Positions 1-8,501 of a DNA stretch of 63,392 nucleotides are shown here, piece after piece. The translations under genes and the position numbers were made by a program. How positions within the stretch are numbered: the first letter of the stretch is position 1; every line of letters begins with the position of its first letter. The notes under the pieces were generated by a model. It worked only from the letters and a program-made list of their open reading frames with translations. It had not been told where the DNA came from and searched no databases. The stretch comes from DAOMFM01 sp035429825 (lineage in GTDB: Bacteria > Acidobacteriota > Blastocatellia > UBA7656 > JADIYM01). Location of the stretch: contig JBGAKX010000008.1 in the NCBI GenBank assembly GCA_044224215.1, positions 1 through 63,392 on the forward strand, in the 5' to 3' direction.

Positions 1-44
1 CCCCGGTTCGCCACCACGCTCGGTGCGACCCTGAAAGGGTCGGC

Positions 45-2030
45 CTACGCCAACGCCAACTGTCGCTCGCGCAAAATCTTGATCTTGTCGCGCAATTCGG
101 CCGCCCGCTCGAAATTCAACTCCGACGCCGCCGACCGCATGTCGCGCTCGAACGCCCCGATGGCCTCCTCCAACTGCGCAGGCGACGAATACTGGTCCGT
201 GTCGATGTCCGACGACACCTTGAAGTAATCCGCCTCGGCCGCCGTGACCAGCGTCGATTCGATCGACTTGACGATCGAACGCGGCACGATCCCGTTGTCC
301 GCGTTGTACTTGGCCTGTACCTCGCGCCGCCGCCTCGTTTCGGAGATCGCGCGATGCATCGAGTCCGTGATCCGATCCGCGTACAGGATCGCCTTGCCCC
401 GTACGTGCCGGGCCGCGCGCCCGATCGTCTGAATCAGCGAGATGTCGCTGCGCAGGAACCCCTCCTTGTCGGCGTCGAGAATCGCGACGAGCGACACCTC
501 CGGCAGATCCAGCCCTTCGCGCAACAGGTTGATGCCGACGAGCACGTCGAATTCGCCCCGGCGCAGATCGCGCAGAATCCGCACCCGTTCCAGTGTCTCG
601 ATCTCGGAATGCAGATACCGGACGCGCACGCCAACGTCGCTGTAGTACTCGGTCAGGTCCTCGGACATCTTCTTCGTAAGCGTCGTGACCAGCACCCGCT
701 CGCCCTGTTCGACGCGCAACCGGATCTCGTGCAGCAGGTCGTCGATCTGGCCCTTCACCGGCCGCACGTCGACCTCGGGGTCGACGAGCCCCGTCGGACG
801 GATCAACTGCTCCACGACCTCGCCACCCGTGCGCGTGAGCTCATACGGACCCGGCGTCGCCGACACAAAGATCAGCTGATGCGGGCGCTCCTCCCACTCG
901 GCAAACGTCAGCGGACGGTTGTCCATCGCCGAGGGAAGCCTGAATCCGTAGTTGACCAGGTTCTCCTTGCGCGATCGATCGCCGGCCGACATCCCGCGAA
1001 TCTGCGGAACGGTCTGGTGCGACTCGTCGACGATGACCACCGCGTCGCGCGGCAGGTAGTCGAACAGCGTCGGCGGCGGCTCTCCCGGCGCGCGCCCGGT
1101 CAGGTGTCGCGAGTAGTTCTCGATACCGCGACAGAATCCAAGCTCCTTCATCATCTCGATGTCGTACATCGTCCGCTGATGAAGCCGGCCGGCCTCGATG
1201 ACCTTCTGTTGGTCGATCAGCTGGGGCTCCCACGCATCCATCTCGGATCGAATGGTCTTGATCGCCCGCTTCAGGCGATCCGGCGGCATGACGTAGTGTG
1301 ATTTCGGATAGATCGGCAGTCGCTCGTGCGTCGCGATCACCTCGCCCAGCAGCGGATCGACCGTCGAGATCGTATCGATCTCGTCGCCCCAGAACTCGAT
1401 CCGGATCGCCTGCTCCTGGTAGATCGGATAGATCTCCACGACGTCGCCCCGCACACGAAACGATCCGCGCTGGAAATCGACGTCGTTGCGCGCGTACTGC
1501 ACTTCGACGAGACGCCTGAGCAGCCCCGTGCGAGTCATCTGCTGGCCCTTCTCGACAAAGATCAGCATGCCGTAGTACGCGTCCGGGTCGCCGAGGCCGT
1601 AGATGCACGACACCGACGCGACGATCACGCAGTCGCGACGCTCAAAGAGCGCCCGCGTCGCCGACATTCGCAGCCGGTCGATCTCTTCGTTGATCGTCGC
1701 TTCCTTCTCGATGTACGTGTCGGTCGAGGCGATATACGCCTCGGGCTGGTAGTAGTCGTAGTAGCTGACGAAGTACTCGACGGCGTTCTCCGGAAAGAAC
1801 GTCTTGAACTCCTGGTACAGCTGCGCCGCGAGCGTCTTGTTGTGCGCCATCACCAGTGCCGGCCGGTCCACGCGCGCGATGACGTTCGCAAGCGTGAACG
1901 TCTTGCCGCTGCCGGTCACTCCAAGCAGCACCTGGGCCGGATCGCCGTCCCCGAGACCCTGCACCAGACGGTTGATTGCTTCGGGCTGATCACCCTCAGG
2001 CGCGAAATCGGACGCGAGCTTGAATCCCAT
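45..2030 (-). CDS. uvrB: UvrABC excision nuclease subunit B
   Basis: UvrB is the DNA-damage verifying helicase-like subunit of nucleotide excision repair. It is loaded by UvrA and recruits UvrC. The 661-residue product has the Walker A motif GVTGSGKT (about residues 37-44), the tyrosine-rich beta-hairpin YYDYYQPEAY that inserts between the strands, a DESH Walker B, helicase motifs in the second RecA-like lobe (QTIGRAARH) and a C-terminal UVR coiled-coil motif (ASELNFERAAELRDKI). Length and domain order are complete for the family. The frame stays open upstream to 2180, but homology begins at ATG 2030 (MGFKLASDF) and the extra 50 residues look like random GC-rich translation. A TGCTATAAT box lies only 10 bases upstream of this ATG. 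Divergent from purC. Confidence 0.97.
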   Translation of the reverse strand: MGFKLASDFAPEGDQPEAINRLVQGLGDGDPAQVLLGVTGSGKTFTLANVIARVDRPALVMAHNKTLAAQLYQEFKTFFPENAVEYFVSYYDYYQPEAYIASTDTYIEKEATINEEIDRLRMSATRALFERRDCVIVASVSCIYGLGDPDAYYGMLIFVEKGQQMTRTGLLRRLVEVQYARNDVDFQRGSFRVRGDVVEIYPIYQEQAIRIEFWGDEIDTISTVDPLLGEVIATHERLPIYPKSHYVMPPDRLKRAIKTIRSEMDAWEPQLIDQQKVIEAGRLHQRTMYDIEMMKELGFCRGIENYSRHLTGRAPGEPPPTLFDYLPRDAVVIVDESHQTVPQIRGMSAGDRSRKENLVNYGFRLPSAMDNRPLTFAEWEERPHQLIFVSATPGPYELTRTGGEVVEQLIRPTGLVDPEVDVRPVKGQIDDLLHEIRLRVEQGERVLVTTLTKKMSEDLTEYYSDVGVRVRYLHSEIETLERVRILRDLRRGEFDVLVGINLLREGLDLPEVSLVAILDADKEGFLRSDISLIQTIGRAARHVRGKAILYADRITDSMHRAISETRRRREVQAKYNADNGIVPRSIVKSIESTLVTAAEADYFKVSSDIDTDQYSSPAQLEEAIGAFERDMRSAASELNFERAAELRDKIKILRERQLALA

Positions 2031-2039
2031 GATCCGGCC

Positions 2040-2048
2040 ATTATAGCA
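2040..2048 (-). promoter_or_regulatory. Extended -10 promoter of uvrB
   Basis: On the minus strand the sequence reads TGCTATAAT, a perfect extended -10 element. Its downstream edge is only 9 bases from the uvrB ATG at 2030. A transcription start about 7 bases downstream of the -10 would leave almost no 5' leader. No good -35 box is seen 16-18 bases further upstream, as expected for an extended -10 promoter. Confidence 0.55.
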
Positions 2049-2095
2049 GGCGGCGCCACGCAGGCAGGCGCGCACCGCGCGCGCGGATTGCGCGA

Positions 2096-2124
2096 TTGAC
2101 AGCGGCGGCCACCCGGCAAATAAT
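2096..2124 (+). promoter_or_regulatory. Sigma-70 promoter of purC (TTGACA-N17-AATAAT)
   Basis: TTGACA (2096-2101), exactly 17 bases, then AATAAT (2119-2124) make the best sigma-70 promoter in the window. Transcription would start near 2131. The TTG that could serve as an upstream purC start codon is the -35 box itself, so translation should begin further downstream. Confidence 0.65.
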
Positions 2125-2167
2125 CCCGCATCCCTCGCGCGGCGAATCTCGATCAGGACACAAGGCC

Positions 2168-3070
2168 ATTCATCAACCAATCATCCAGACCGACATCCAG
2201 GCGGACGGCGTCCGTTTTCTCGCCCGTGGCAAGGTGCGCGACATCTACGAGGTGGGCGAGCACCTTCTGATCGTCGCCACGGACAGGCTGTCGGCGTTCG
2301 ACGTCGTGCTGCCAACGCCGATCCCCGAAAAGGGAAGGGTCCTGACCCAGATTTCGTGTTTCTGGTTCGAGATGATGAAGGACGTGATTCCCAACCACGT
2401 CGTCGCGACCGAGGTCGACGACTTCCCGTCGTCGCTGCACAGGTTCCGCAGCCAGCTCGAAGGCCGCTCGATGCTGTGCCGGCGCGCCGACGTCTTTCCG
2501 GCCGAATGCGTCGCCCGGGGCTACATCATCGGGTCGGGCTGGAAGGACTACCAGTCGACGGGCGCGATCTGCGGAATCGAGCTGCCCGAAGGGCTGAGGA
2601 TGGCTGACCGACTCCCGGAACCGATCTTCACGCCGGCTACGAAGGCGGAACAGGGGGAGCACGACGAGAACATCTCGATCGAGCGGATGTCGGAAATCGT
2701 CGGTCGCGAAACAGCCGAGCGCCTGAGGGCCGTCACACTCGAGATCTACACGAGGGCGGCGGAGTACGCGCGGGGCCGCGGCATCATCATCGCGGACACG
2801 AAATTCGAATTCGGCCGGGCCGGCGACGAGATCATCATCGTCGACGAATGCCTGACTCCGGACTCGTCGCGGTTCTGGCCGGCGGACACGTATTCGCCGG
2901 GCTCGTCGCCCGCCTCATATGACAAACAGTTCGTGCGCGACTATCTCGAAACACTCGACTGGAACAAGAAGACGCCCGGGCCCGAGCTCCCGTTCGACGT
3001 CGTCCTGAAGACAAGCGAAAAGTATCTCGAGGCATTCTCGGCACTGACGGGCAACGCCCTCGGAATGTAG
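2168..3070 (+). CDS. purC: Phosphoribosylaminoimidazole-succinocarboxamide synthase (SAICAR synthetase)
   Basis: PurC joins CAIR and aspartate with ATP in de novo purine synthesis. The product matches the long, yeast ADE1-like class: GKVRDIYEV near the N-terminus, ATDRLSAFDV, IPEKGRVLTQIS, RGYIIGSGWKDYQ, the substrate loop TKAEQGEHDENIS, and DTKFEFG...VDECLTPDSSRFW near the C-terminus. The start is unusual. The frame opens at a TTG at 2096, but that TTG is the -35 box of a near-consensus promoter. No ATG, GTG or TTG then occurs until inside the conserved GKVRD region. The ATT at 2168 (reading IHQPIIQTD), 9 bases after an AGGA, gives a 20-residue lead to GKVRD, close to the 18 in yeast ADE1. 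I therefore give 2168 as the likely start, with 2096 as the alternative. No purine gene neighbours it. Confidence 0.93.
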   Translation: MHQPIIQTDIQADGVRFLARGKVRDIYEVGEHLLIVATDRLSAFDVVLPTPIPEKGRVLTQISCFWFEMMKDVIPNHVVATEVDDFPSSLHRFRSQLEGRSMLCRRADVFPAECVARGYIIGSGWKDYQSTGAICGIELPEGLRMADRLPEPIFTPATKAEQGEHDENISIERMSEIVGRETAERLRAVTLEIYTRAAEYARGRGIIIADTKFEFGRAGDEIIIVDECLTPDSSRFWPADTYSPGSSPASYDKQFVRDYLETLDWNKKTPGPELPFDVVLKTSEKYLEAFSALTGNALGM

Positions 3071-3184
3071 CGGCCAGCGCCGTTCGAATCGGGGTGCGGC
3101 AGCGGCCGATGCGTTTGAAACTTTTCGAGCCGGCCGGCGTGTCAGTGTGTTACTTTGAAAAGTCTGTGGCAACAGGAGATACGC

Positions 3185-4129
3185 TTGATCGCTAGCGCCG
3201 CAAAGCTCGAGCAGCTGCAGGATCGCATCGAAAGCGTCATTCGCGGGAAGTCCGACGTCGTGCGCCTTTCGATCGCCGCATTGCTTGCAGGTGGGCACCT
3301 GCTCATCGAGGACGTACCCGGAGTCGGCAAGACGACGCTCGCCCAGGCATTGGCGCGGTCGTTCGACTGCTCGTTTCGCCGGATCCAGTTCACCAGTGAC
3401 CTGCTTCCGTCGGACGTCATCGGGTTGACGATGTTCAACCAGACCGAGGGCCGGTTTGAGTACCGGCGCGGACCGATCTTTGCGAACTTCATCCTGGCCG
3501 ACGAGATCAATCGCACGACGCCCAAGACGCAGAGCTGTCTTCTCGAGGCGATGGCCGAGGCGCGGGTCACCGTCGAGAACGATACCTACGAGCTGCCAAG
3601 CCCGTTCATGGTCATCGCGACGCAGAACCCGGTCGAGTATCACGGTACGTATCCGCTTCCCGAGAGCCAGCTGGACCGCTTTCTGATGCGGCTCAGGATG
3701 GGCTATCCGGGCATCGACGACGAGAAGGACATCCTGCTGCGACAGACGTCCGTCGACCCGAGCGTGCAGATCGATCCGGTGATGAGCTCGGCGGACGTGC
3801 TCGAGATGCAGACGGCCGTGCGGCGCGTGCGCGTCGACGACGCGCTGGCGGACTACCTGCTGCGGATCGTCAAGGCAACGCGCGAATCCGACATCCTCGA
3901 TCTCGGCGTCAGTCCACGCGGATCGCTTGCGCTGTACCATTCGGCGCAGGCGGTCGCGTTTGTCGACGGCCGCGAATACTGCATTGCCGACGACATCAAG
4001 AGCGTCGCCGGTCCTGTCCTCGCGCATCGCATCGTCGTGAACTCGCGCTACTCGACGGGTCTCCGGCGTTCGAACGAGGCCGAGGCGGCCATCACCGAGA
4101 TTCTTCGCGGCGTCGAGGTTCCGCTGTAG
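3185..4129 (+). CDS. MoxR-family AAA+ ATPase
   Basis: MoxR ATPases act as chaperone-like AAA+ motors, usually for partner proteins with von Willebrand or DUF58 domains. The product (about 314 residues) has Walker A PGVGKTTLAQA, Walker B LADEINR, sensor 1 (VIATQNPVEYHGTYPLPESQLDRF) and the helical lid. The frame opens at TTG 3155, but an AGGAG at 3174-3178 sits 6 bases ahead of TTG 3185, so 3185 is preferred. It is followed after 12 bases by a DUF58 gene and then a TgpA-like transglutaminase. This MoxR-DUF58-transglutaminase order is widespread and points to one operon. Confidence 0.93.
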   Translation: MIASAAKLEQLQDRIESVIRGKSDVVRLSIAALLAGGHLLIEDVPGVGKTTLAQALARSFDCSFRRIQFTSDLLPSDVIGLTMFNQTEGRFEYRRGPIFANFILADEINRTTPKTQSCLLEAMAEARVTVENDTYELPSPFMVIATQNPVEYHGTYPLPESQLDRFLMRLRMGYPGIDDEKDILLRQTSVDPSVQIDPVMSSADVLEMQTAVRRVRVDDALADYLLRIVKATRESDILDLGVSPRGSLALYHSAQAVAFVDGREYCIADDIKSVAGPVLAHRIVVNSRYSTGLRRSNEAEAAITEILRGVEVPL

Positions 4130-4141
4130 GGGGCCGTCTCC

Positions 4142-5512
4142 GTGGCGTTGGGCATCCGCATCGATCGACGGGCGTGGATCGACTTCACGCTCACGATGGT
4201 CCTTCTCGGCTCGGCGCTCGTGCTCGCCGTCATCTCGCCGGCGCTCTCGCGCACGGGCGACTGGCTGCTCGGAGCGACGTCGGCCGGCTGCGCACTGGCG
4301 CTTGCCCTCGCAGGCGGTCTCTACATCGTTCCAAAGCTCGGACGCCGCGTGAAATGGGAGCTGTGGGGCTTTGGCATCCGAACCGCGATCACGCCCGAGG
4401 GATTCGTCTACCTGACGATCATCGTCGTCGTCGGCGTCGCCGCATGGAACACCGAGAACAACCTGCTCTACATGATCCTCGCTGCACTGCTCGCTTTCGT
4501 AGTCGTGTCGGGGAACATCGCGCGCCTGATGCTTCACGACGTCGTTGTCCAGCTGCGCCTTCCCGACCATCTATTTGCGGGCGATCCCGCGCAGCTCGCC
4601 GTCTCGCTCGTGAACGGAAAGACGCTGATGCCGTCGTGCTCGATCGCCGTCGAGGCGAACACAACGCGCGCCGGCGAACCGCCTCCGCCACGCAAGCGGC
4701 GATTTCGCCGGCGAATCGACGCCGGGATCAAGCTTGCGCACTTCATTGTCGTCCCGCCGCGCTCGAGTGTGCGGCAGGTGGTCGAGCACACGTTTGCCCG
4801 GCGCGGCCGCTACGTGATCAACGCGTTCACGCTCACGACAAAGTTCCCGGCGGGGTTCTTCAAGAAGTGGCGCAAAGTGACGGCGTCGGGCGAGATCGTC
4901 GTGTTCCCGCCGGTCCGCCAGGTTGACGACTTCTTTCATACGCTGCCGATGCTCTCCGGCAGCTCCGAGAGCCACGTTCGAGGCGACGGCGTCGATCTGT
5001 ATTCGCTCCGCGACTACCGCGCGACGGACCACATTCGGCGGATCGACTGGAAGGCGTCGGCGCGCTCGCGGCGGTTCATCGTCCGCGAGACGGTTCTCGA
5101 AGAGGACTTCCGCCTGTCGATCTTCTTCGATCCACGCAGGCGCCGCGGTTCGAACGCCGACGGATTCGCGGATCGTTTCGAGCGCGGGATCGAGATGGCG
5201 GCGTCGCTTGCGCGGCACTTCACGTCCGAGGGCTCCGAAGTCGAATTCGTGACGCCTTCCAGCCGTGTGCCGCCGGGGAGCGGCAACGGGCACCTCTACG
5301 GCATTCTGACGGAGCTTGCCGTGATCGAGCCGACAGAATCTGACGGTGACGACGACCACCTGTTCTCGTGGGATCTGCTCGACGCGCTCCCCGGGCTCTC
5401 CGACGACCACAGGTTCAAGGTGCTGTTCACCTCCGCGCCGAAGGGATCGATTCCGGCGAGCGTGTGGCGCGCAGCTCACGTCGTCTACTTCGAGGATCTG
5501 GAGCAGGCATGA
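4142..5512 (+). CDS. DUF58 domain membrane protein
   Basis: A 456-residue protein with a GTG start. Two hydrophobic segments near residues 13-33 and 37-60 and another pair around residues 90-125 anchor it in the membrane. The cytoplasmic C-terminal part holds the DUF58 signature (GDGVDLYSLRDYRATDHIRRIDWKASAR, around residues 280-308), which is a von Willebrand-A-like fold. DUF58 proteins are the usual partner of MoxR ATPases; their biochemical role is poorly defined. The stop codon overlaps the ATG of the next gene (ATGA at 5509-5512), so the two are translationally coupled. Identification of the family is firm and the function is inferred from context. Confidence 0.88.
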   Translation: MALGIRIDRRAWIDFTLTMVLLGSALVLAVISPALSRTGDWLLGATSAGCALALALAGGLYIVPKLGRRVKWELWGFGIRTAITPEGFVYLTIIVVVGVAAWNTENNLLYMILAALLAFVVVSGNIARLMLHDVVVQLRLPDHLFAGDPAQLAVSLVNGKTLMPSCSIAVEANTTRAGEPPPPRKRRFRRRIDAGIKLAHFIVVPPRSSVRQVVEHTFARRGRYVINAFTLTTKFPAGFFKKWRKVTASGEIVVFPPVRQVDDFFHTLPMLSGSSESHVRGDGVDLYSLRDYRATDHIRRIDWKASARSRRFIVRETVLEEDFRLSIFFDPRRRRGSNADGFADRFERGIEMAASLARHFTSEGSEVEFVTPSSRVPPGSGNGHLYGILTELAVIEPTESDGDDDHLFSWDLLDALPGLSDDHRFKVLFTSAPKGSIPASVWRAAHVVYFEDLEQA

Positions 5513-7749
5513 AGTTCAAGAACTACTTCACGCTCTGCTCGTTTCTGTTCGTGGCGACCGGTTTTCTCGCGCTGGCGCTGACGGGACGGCTCGACGCGGT
5601 CACGCCGCTGCTCTACATCGTCGCGCTCGGCGCAGCGTGGTACACGGAGCGCTATCACGCCGAGTGGCTCTTCTCGTCCCGCACGGCCGTGCTCCTGTCG
5701 ACGCTGTCGATCCCGCTGTGCATCGTCGACGTGGTTCTGTTCGGCAGCAATCCGTTCATCGCGCTCGCGAGGTTTGCGCTGTTTCTGTCGGTCGTGAAGC
5801 TGTTTCAGGTCAAGCGCGACAGCGACTGGGTCTGGCTGTACGCGCTGACGTTCTGCGAAGTGCTGCTCGCGGCGTCGCTGACGATCGACGTGTCGTTCAT
5901 GATCTCGTTTGGACTGTTTCTGTTCTTCTTTGTCGCGACGTTGTCCGCATTCGAGATCACGCGGTCGCACCGCAACCTGGCCACGGTGGAGGAGGAGACG
6001 CACGCGCTGCGCGGTCAGAAGGCGAGGCCGCTGCGCCGGGCTCCGTACCTCTCGTCGATCGCTGGCGCGCAGTTGTTCCTCGTGCTCCTCGTCAGCCTGC
6101 CGATCTTCCTGTTGATGCCGCGGTTCGGCGGCGGAGCGCTGGGCAGCATCTTCAGTCCGACCGAGACGTTGAGCGGTTTTTCCGACAAGGTCCGGCTCGG
6201 CGACATCGAGAGCATCAAGCTGAACTCGGCGGTCGTGATGTACGTGAAGCTCGACCGGACGCCGCAGAAGTTCGTGCGGTGGCGAGGTGTCGCGCTCGAC
6301 ACCTACGATCCCGCGCGCGGCACGTGGAGCGCAGAGAAACCGACCGACCTGAGAGACATGCCCGCCGTCCCGAACCAGATCAACACGGGGGGCCGCTCGG
6401 TCGTCCAGGTCACGGCGCTGCGACCAAATACGAGCATCGACCAGCTGCTCGAGCAGAAGATCTATCTCGAGCCGTTGTCCATCCGGACCGTGTTCGCGGC
6501 GTCGCGCGCCACCGTGCTCGACGGGATTCCCGGAACCGTCACCGTCGACTGGAACGAATCGCTTGCGGGGCCCGACCACAGGTCGAGCAGGCTCACGTAC
6601 GTGGCGCTGTCGGACACGTCAGCGCCGACCGACGCGCAGCTTGCGGCCGACACGTCGACGGACCTGCCGGCGCGCGTCCGAAAGCTCGGTCTCGGCCGCG
6701 TGGACATGGATCCGCGCGTCGCTCAGCTGGCGCGCGAAGTCATCGGCGATGCCACGACGCCGATCGAGAAGGCGCGTCGCATCGAGACCTTTCTGCGAAC
6801 CCAGTTCACGTATTCGCTCAAGCTGAAGCGATCCGACATGTCGATCGATCCGATCGCCGACTTTCTGCTCAACACGCGAACGGGTCACTGCGAGTACTTC
6901 GCATCGTCGATGGTGATCATGCTGCGATCGGTGGGCGTTCCCGCCAGGCTCGTCAACGGTTTCCAGATGGGCGAGTACAATGCGCTGACGGGCACGTACA
7001 CGGTGCGCCAGTCCGACGCGCACTCGTGGGTCGAGGTCTATTTCGTCGGCGCGGACCGCTGGCTCGAGTTCGATCCGACGCCTGCAGCTGGATTCAACAG
7101 CTACGCGGGCGGCCTGGCGGCGCAGTTTCGGCATTCGCTCGAGGCGGTCCAGATGATGTGGATCCGGTACGTGGTCGCGCTCGACAGCCGCGAGCAGATT
7201 TCGATGCTCAGGTCGGCGCAGCAATGGCTGCTCGGCGTAAAATCGGCCATTACGTCGAAGTGGCGCGAGTGGCGATACGACGTGAGTGCATGGCTGAGGG
7301 TGACCGCGTACAGAGCGCATGTGACGCCACAACATGTGTTTGCGCTCATCGTGTCGTTGCTCGCGCTTGGTGTCGCAGCATTCATGCTGTTCGTGCTGCA
7401 GTCGCGTGGCTGGAGTCTCGGGTCGTTCGTGATTCCCGTCTGGCGCTGGCGTGGGTTCGGGCGCAGGCGTCTACCGCCCGAGCGTTTTGCAATGGGCTTC
7501 TATGGCCAGATGCAGTCGATCCTCGCACGCTCGGGCATTGCGAGGCCGATCGACGTCACGCCGCGCGAGTTCGCGCGCGAGACACGGATCGTCGAGGTCG
7601 AGCGGTTGACGGAGCTCTACCACCTGGTGCGATTCGGCCGCGTCGCGGACGCGAGCGTCGCCGCGGATGTCGACCGCAACCTGTCGTCGCTCGCCAGGAC
7701 GTTGTCGGCGCGCAAGCGTACACGCCGGCGCTCGAGCCGAAAGTCCTGA
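5509..7749 (+). CDS. TgpA-like membrane transglutaminase-like protein
   Basis: A 746-residue protein with about six N-terminal transmembrane helices (DUF3488 type), a periplasmic transglutaminase-like domain and one further helix near residue 605 followed by a cytoplasmic DUF4129-like tail. The papain-type triad is visible: Cys461 in TGHCEYFASS, His505 in DAHSWVEV and Asp522 in FDPTP. The family is exemplified by TgpA of Pseudomonas aeruginosa, an essential periplasmic transglutaminase. The start ATG overlaps the preceding stop (ATGA). The frame is open further upstream, but that extension lies inside the DUF58 gene. It is the last gene of the MoxR operon and is followed by a strong hairpin. 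Confidence 0.92.
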   Translation: MKFKNYFTLCSFLFVATGFLALALTGRLDAVTPLLYIVALGAAWYTERYHAEWLFSSRTAVLLSTLSIPLCIVDVVLFGSNPFIALARFALFLSVVKLFQVKRDSDWVWLYALTFCEVLLAASLTIDVSFMISFGLFLFFFVATLSAFEITRSHRNLATVEEETHALRGQKARPLRRAPYLSSIAGAQLFLVLLVSLPIFLLMPRFGGGALGSIFSPTETLSGFSDKVRLGDIESIKLNSAVVMYVKLDRTPQKFVRWRGVALDTYDPARGTWSAEKPTDLRDMPAVPNQINTGGRSVVQVTALRPNTSIDQLLEQKIYLEPLSIRTVFAASRATVLDGIPGTVTVDWNESLAGPDHRSSRLTYVALSDTSAPTDAQLAADTSTDLPARVRKLGLGRVDMDPRVAQLAREVIGDATTPIEKARRIETFLRTQFTYSLKLKRSDMSIDPIADFLLNTRTGHCEYFASSMVIMLRSVGVPARLVNGFQMGEYNALTGTYTVRQSDAHSWVEVYFVGADRWLEFDPTPAAGFNSYAGGLAAQFRHSLEAVQMMWIRYVVALDSREQISMLRSAQQWLLGVKSAITSKWREWRYDVSAWLRVTAYRAHVTPQHVFALIVSLLALGVAAFMLFVLQSRGWSLGSFVIPVWRWRGFGRRRLPPERFAMGFYGQMQSILARSGIARPIDVTPREFARETRIVEVERLTELYHLVRFGRVADASVAADVDRNLSSLARTLSARKRTRRRSSRKS

Positions 7750-7764
7750 CAGCCTGTGGAAACA

Positions 7765-7794
7765 CGAAGGGCGCCGTCGCCGGCGCCCTTCGTC
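7765..7794. terminator. Bidirectional intrinsic terminator-like hairpin
   Basis: A perfect 12-bp stem (7765-7776 with 7783-7794) around a 6-base loop lies between the convergent ends of the transglutaminase gene (7749) and the minus-strand FecR-like gene (7814). There is only a short T-run on the plus side. Confidence 0.7.
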
Positions 7795-7813
7795 AGTTTC
7801 GATTCGCTACGTC

Positions 7814-8497
7814 TCAGGCCGGGAACGGATTGCTGACGATGATCTGCGGGTTGTCGTTGTGGATGATGATCGGCACCGCGACGGCAGCCGCGCCGCCGCC
7901 GATCAGAAGCGCAACGAGAGCGACCGGGAACGGCACTGCGATCACCGGGAAGATGACGGGCGCAGCGCAGAGGCACGAGCAGAGGAGCGTCGACGCTTCG
8001 AACGACGAAGCACCCGTTGTCCGGATGTGCACGCCGTCCTCGAACGTCTGCGTCTGGTTCGCCGCAAGGTTCGTCATCTTGCCTTCGGCCTCGACCTGAA
8101 CGGCTCCCGAGGCAACGAACACGCTCGTGTCGCCGTGCGTGATCAGCTCGAACGCCGCGCCGGGCGCGGGATCGCCATTGGCAACGCCGCAGATGACGTC
8201 GACGCGCATGAACGAGCCGGCAAAGACAACCGTCGCATCCGTCTCGGGCTGAATGGTCACACGCGATCCGGCTGACATGATCTGCGCGGTGACTCCAGAC
8301 GTCGTCGTGACACGGCTTCCCGTGAACACCGTCGAGCCGGACACCGCGTCAAGTCCGTCGATCTTGACCTTGTCGCCACCAGTGACCGTCAGCTGCGCGC
8401 CAGGCGCCTGGGCGCTAGCGGGATGCGCAACGCCAAATGTGAGCAACGCAAGAACGACGAGCAAGCTTGCAGGGCGAATAGAGCGAAGGAGTCGCAT
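7814..8497 (-). CDS. Secreted FecR-like domain protein with C-terminal hydrophobic segment
   Basis: A 227-residue exported protein. The start ATG at 8497 is preceded by GGGAGG about 10 bases upstream; an in-frame GTG at 8524 is unlikely because it lies inside the preceding gene. Residues 1-29 form a signal peptide ending AHPASAQA. The middle is a beta-rich FecR-like repeat region (GSTVFTGSRVTTTSGVTAQI, GAAFELITHGDTSVFVASGAVQV) like those that read out polymer or signal binding. The C-terminal part has a cysteine cluster LLCSCLCAAP leading into a long glycine/alanine-rich hydrophobic helix. It starts 4 bases after the stop of the upstream paralog-like gene, so the two are coupled. No sigma factor is adjacent, so a classical FecI/FecR role is not supported. 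Family call is moderate. Confidence 0.7.
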   Translation of the reverse strand: MRLLRSIRPASLLVVLALLTFGVAHPASAQAPGAQLTVTGGDKVKIDGLDAVSGSTVFTGSRVTTTSGVTAQIMSAGSRVTIQPETDATVVFAGSFMRVDVICGVANGDPAPGAAFELITHGDTSVFVASGAVQVEAEGKMTNLAANQTQTFEDGVHIRTTGASSFEASTLLCSCLCAAPVIFPVIAVPFPVALVALLIGGGAAAVAVPIIIHNDNPQIIVSNPFPA

Positions 8498-8501
8498 AAT
8501 C

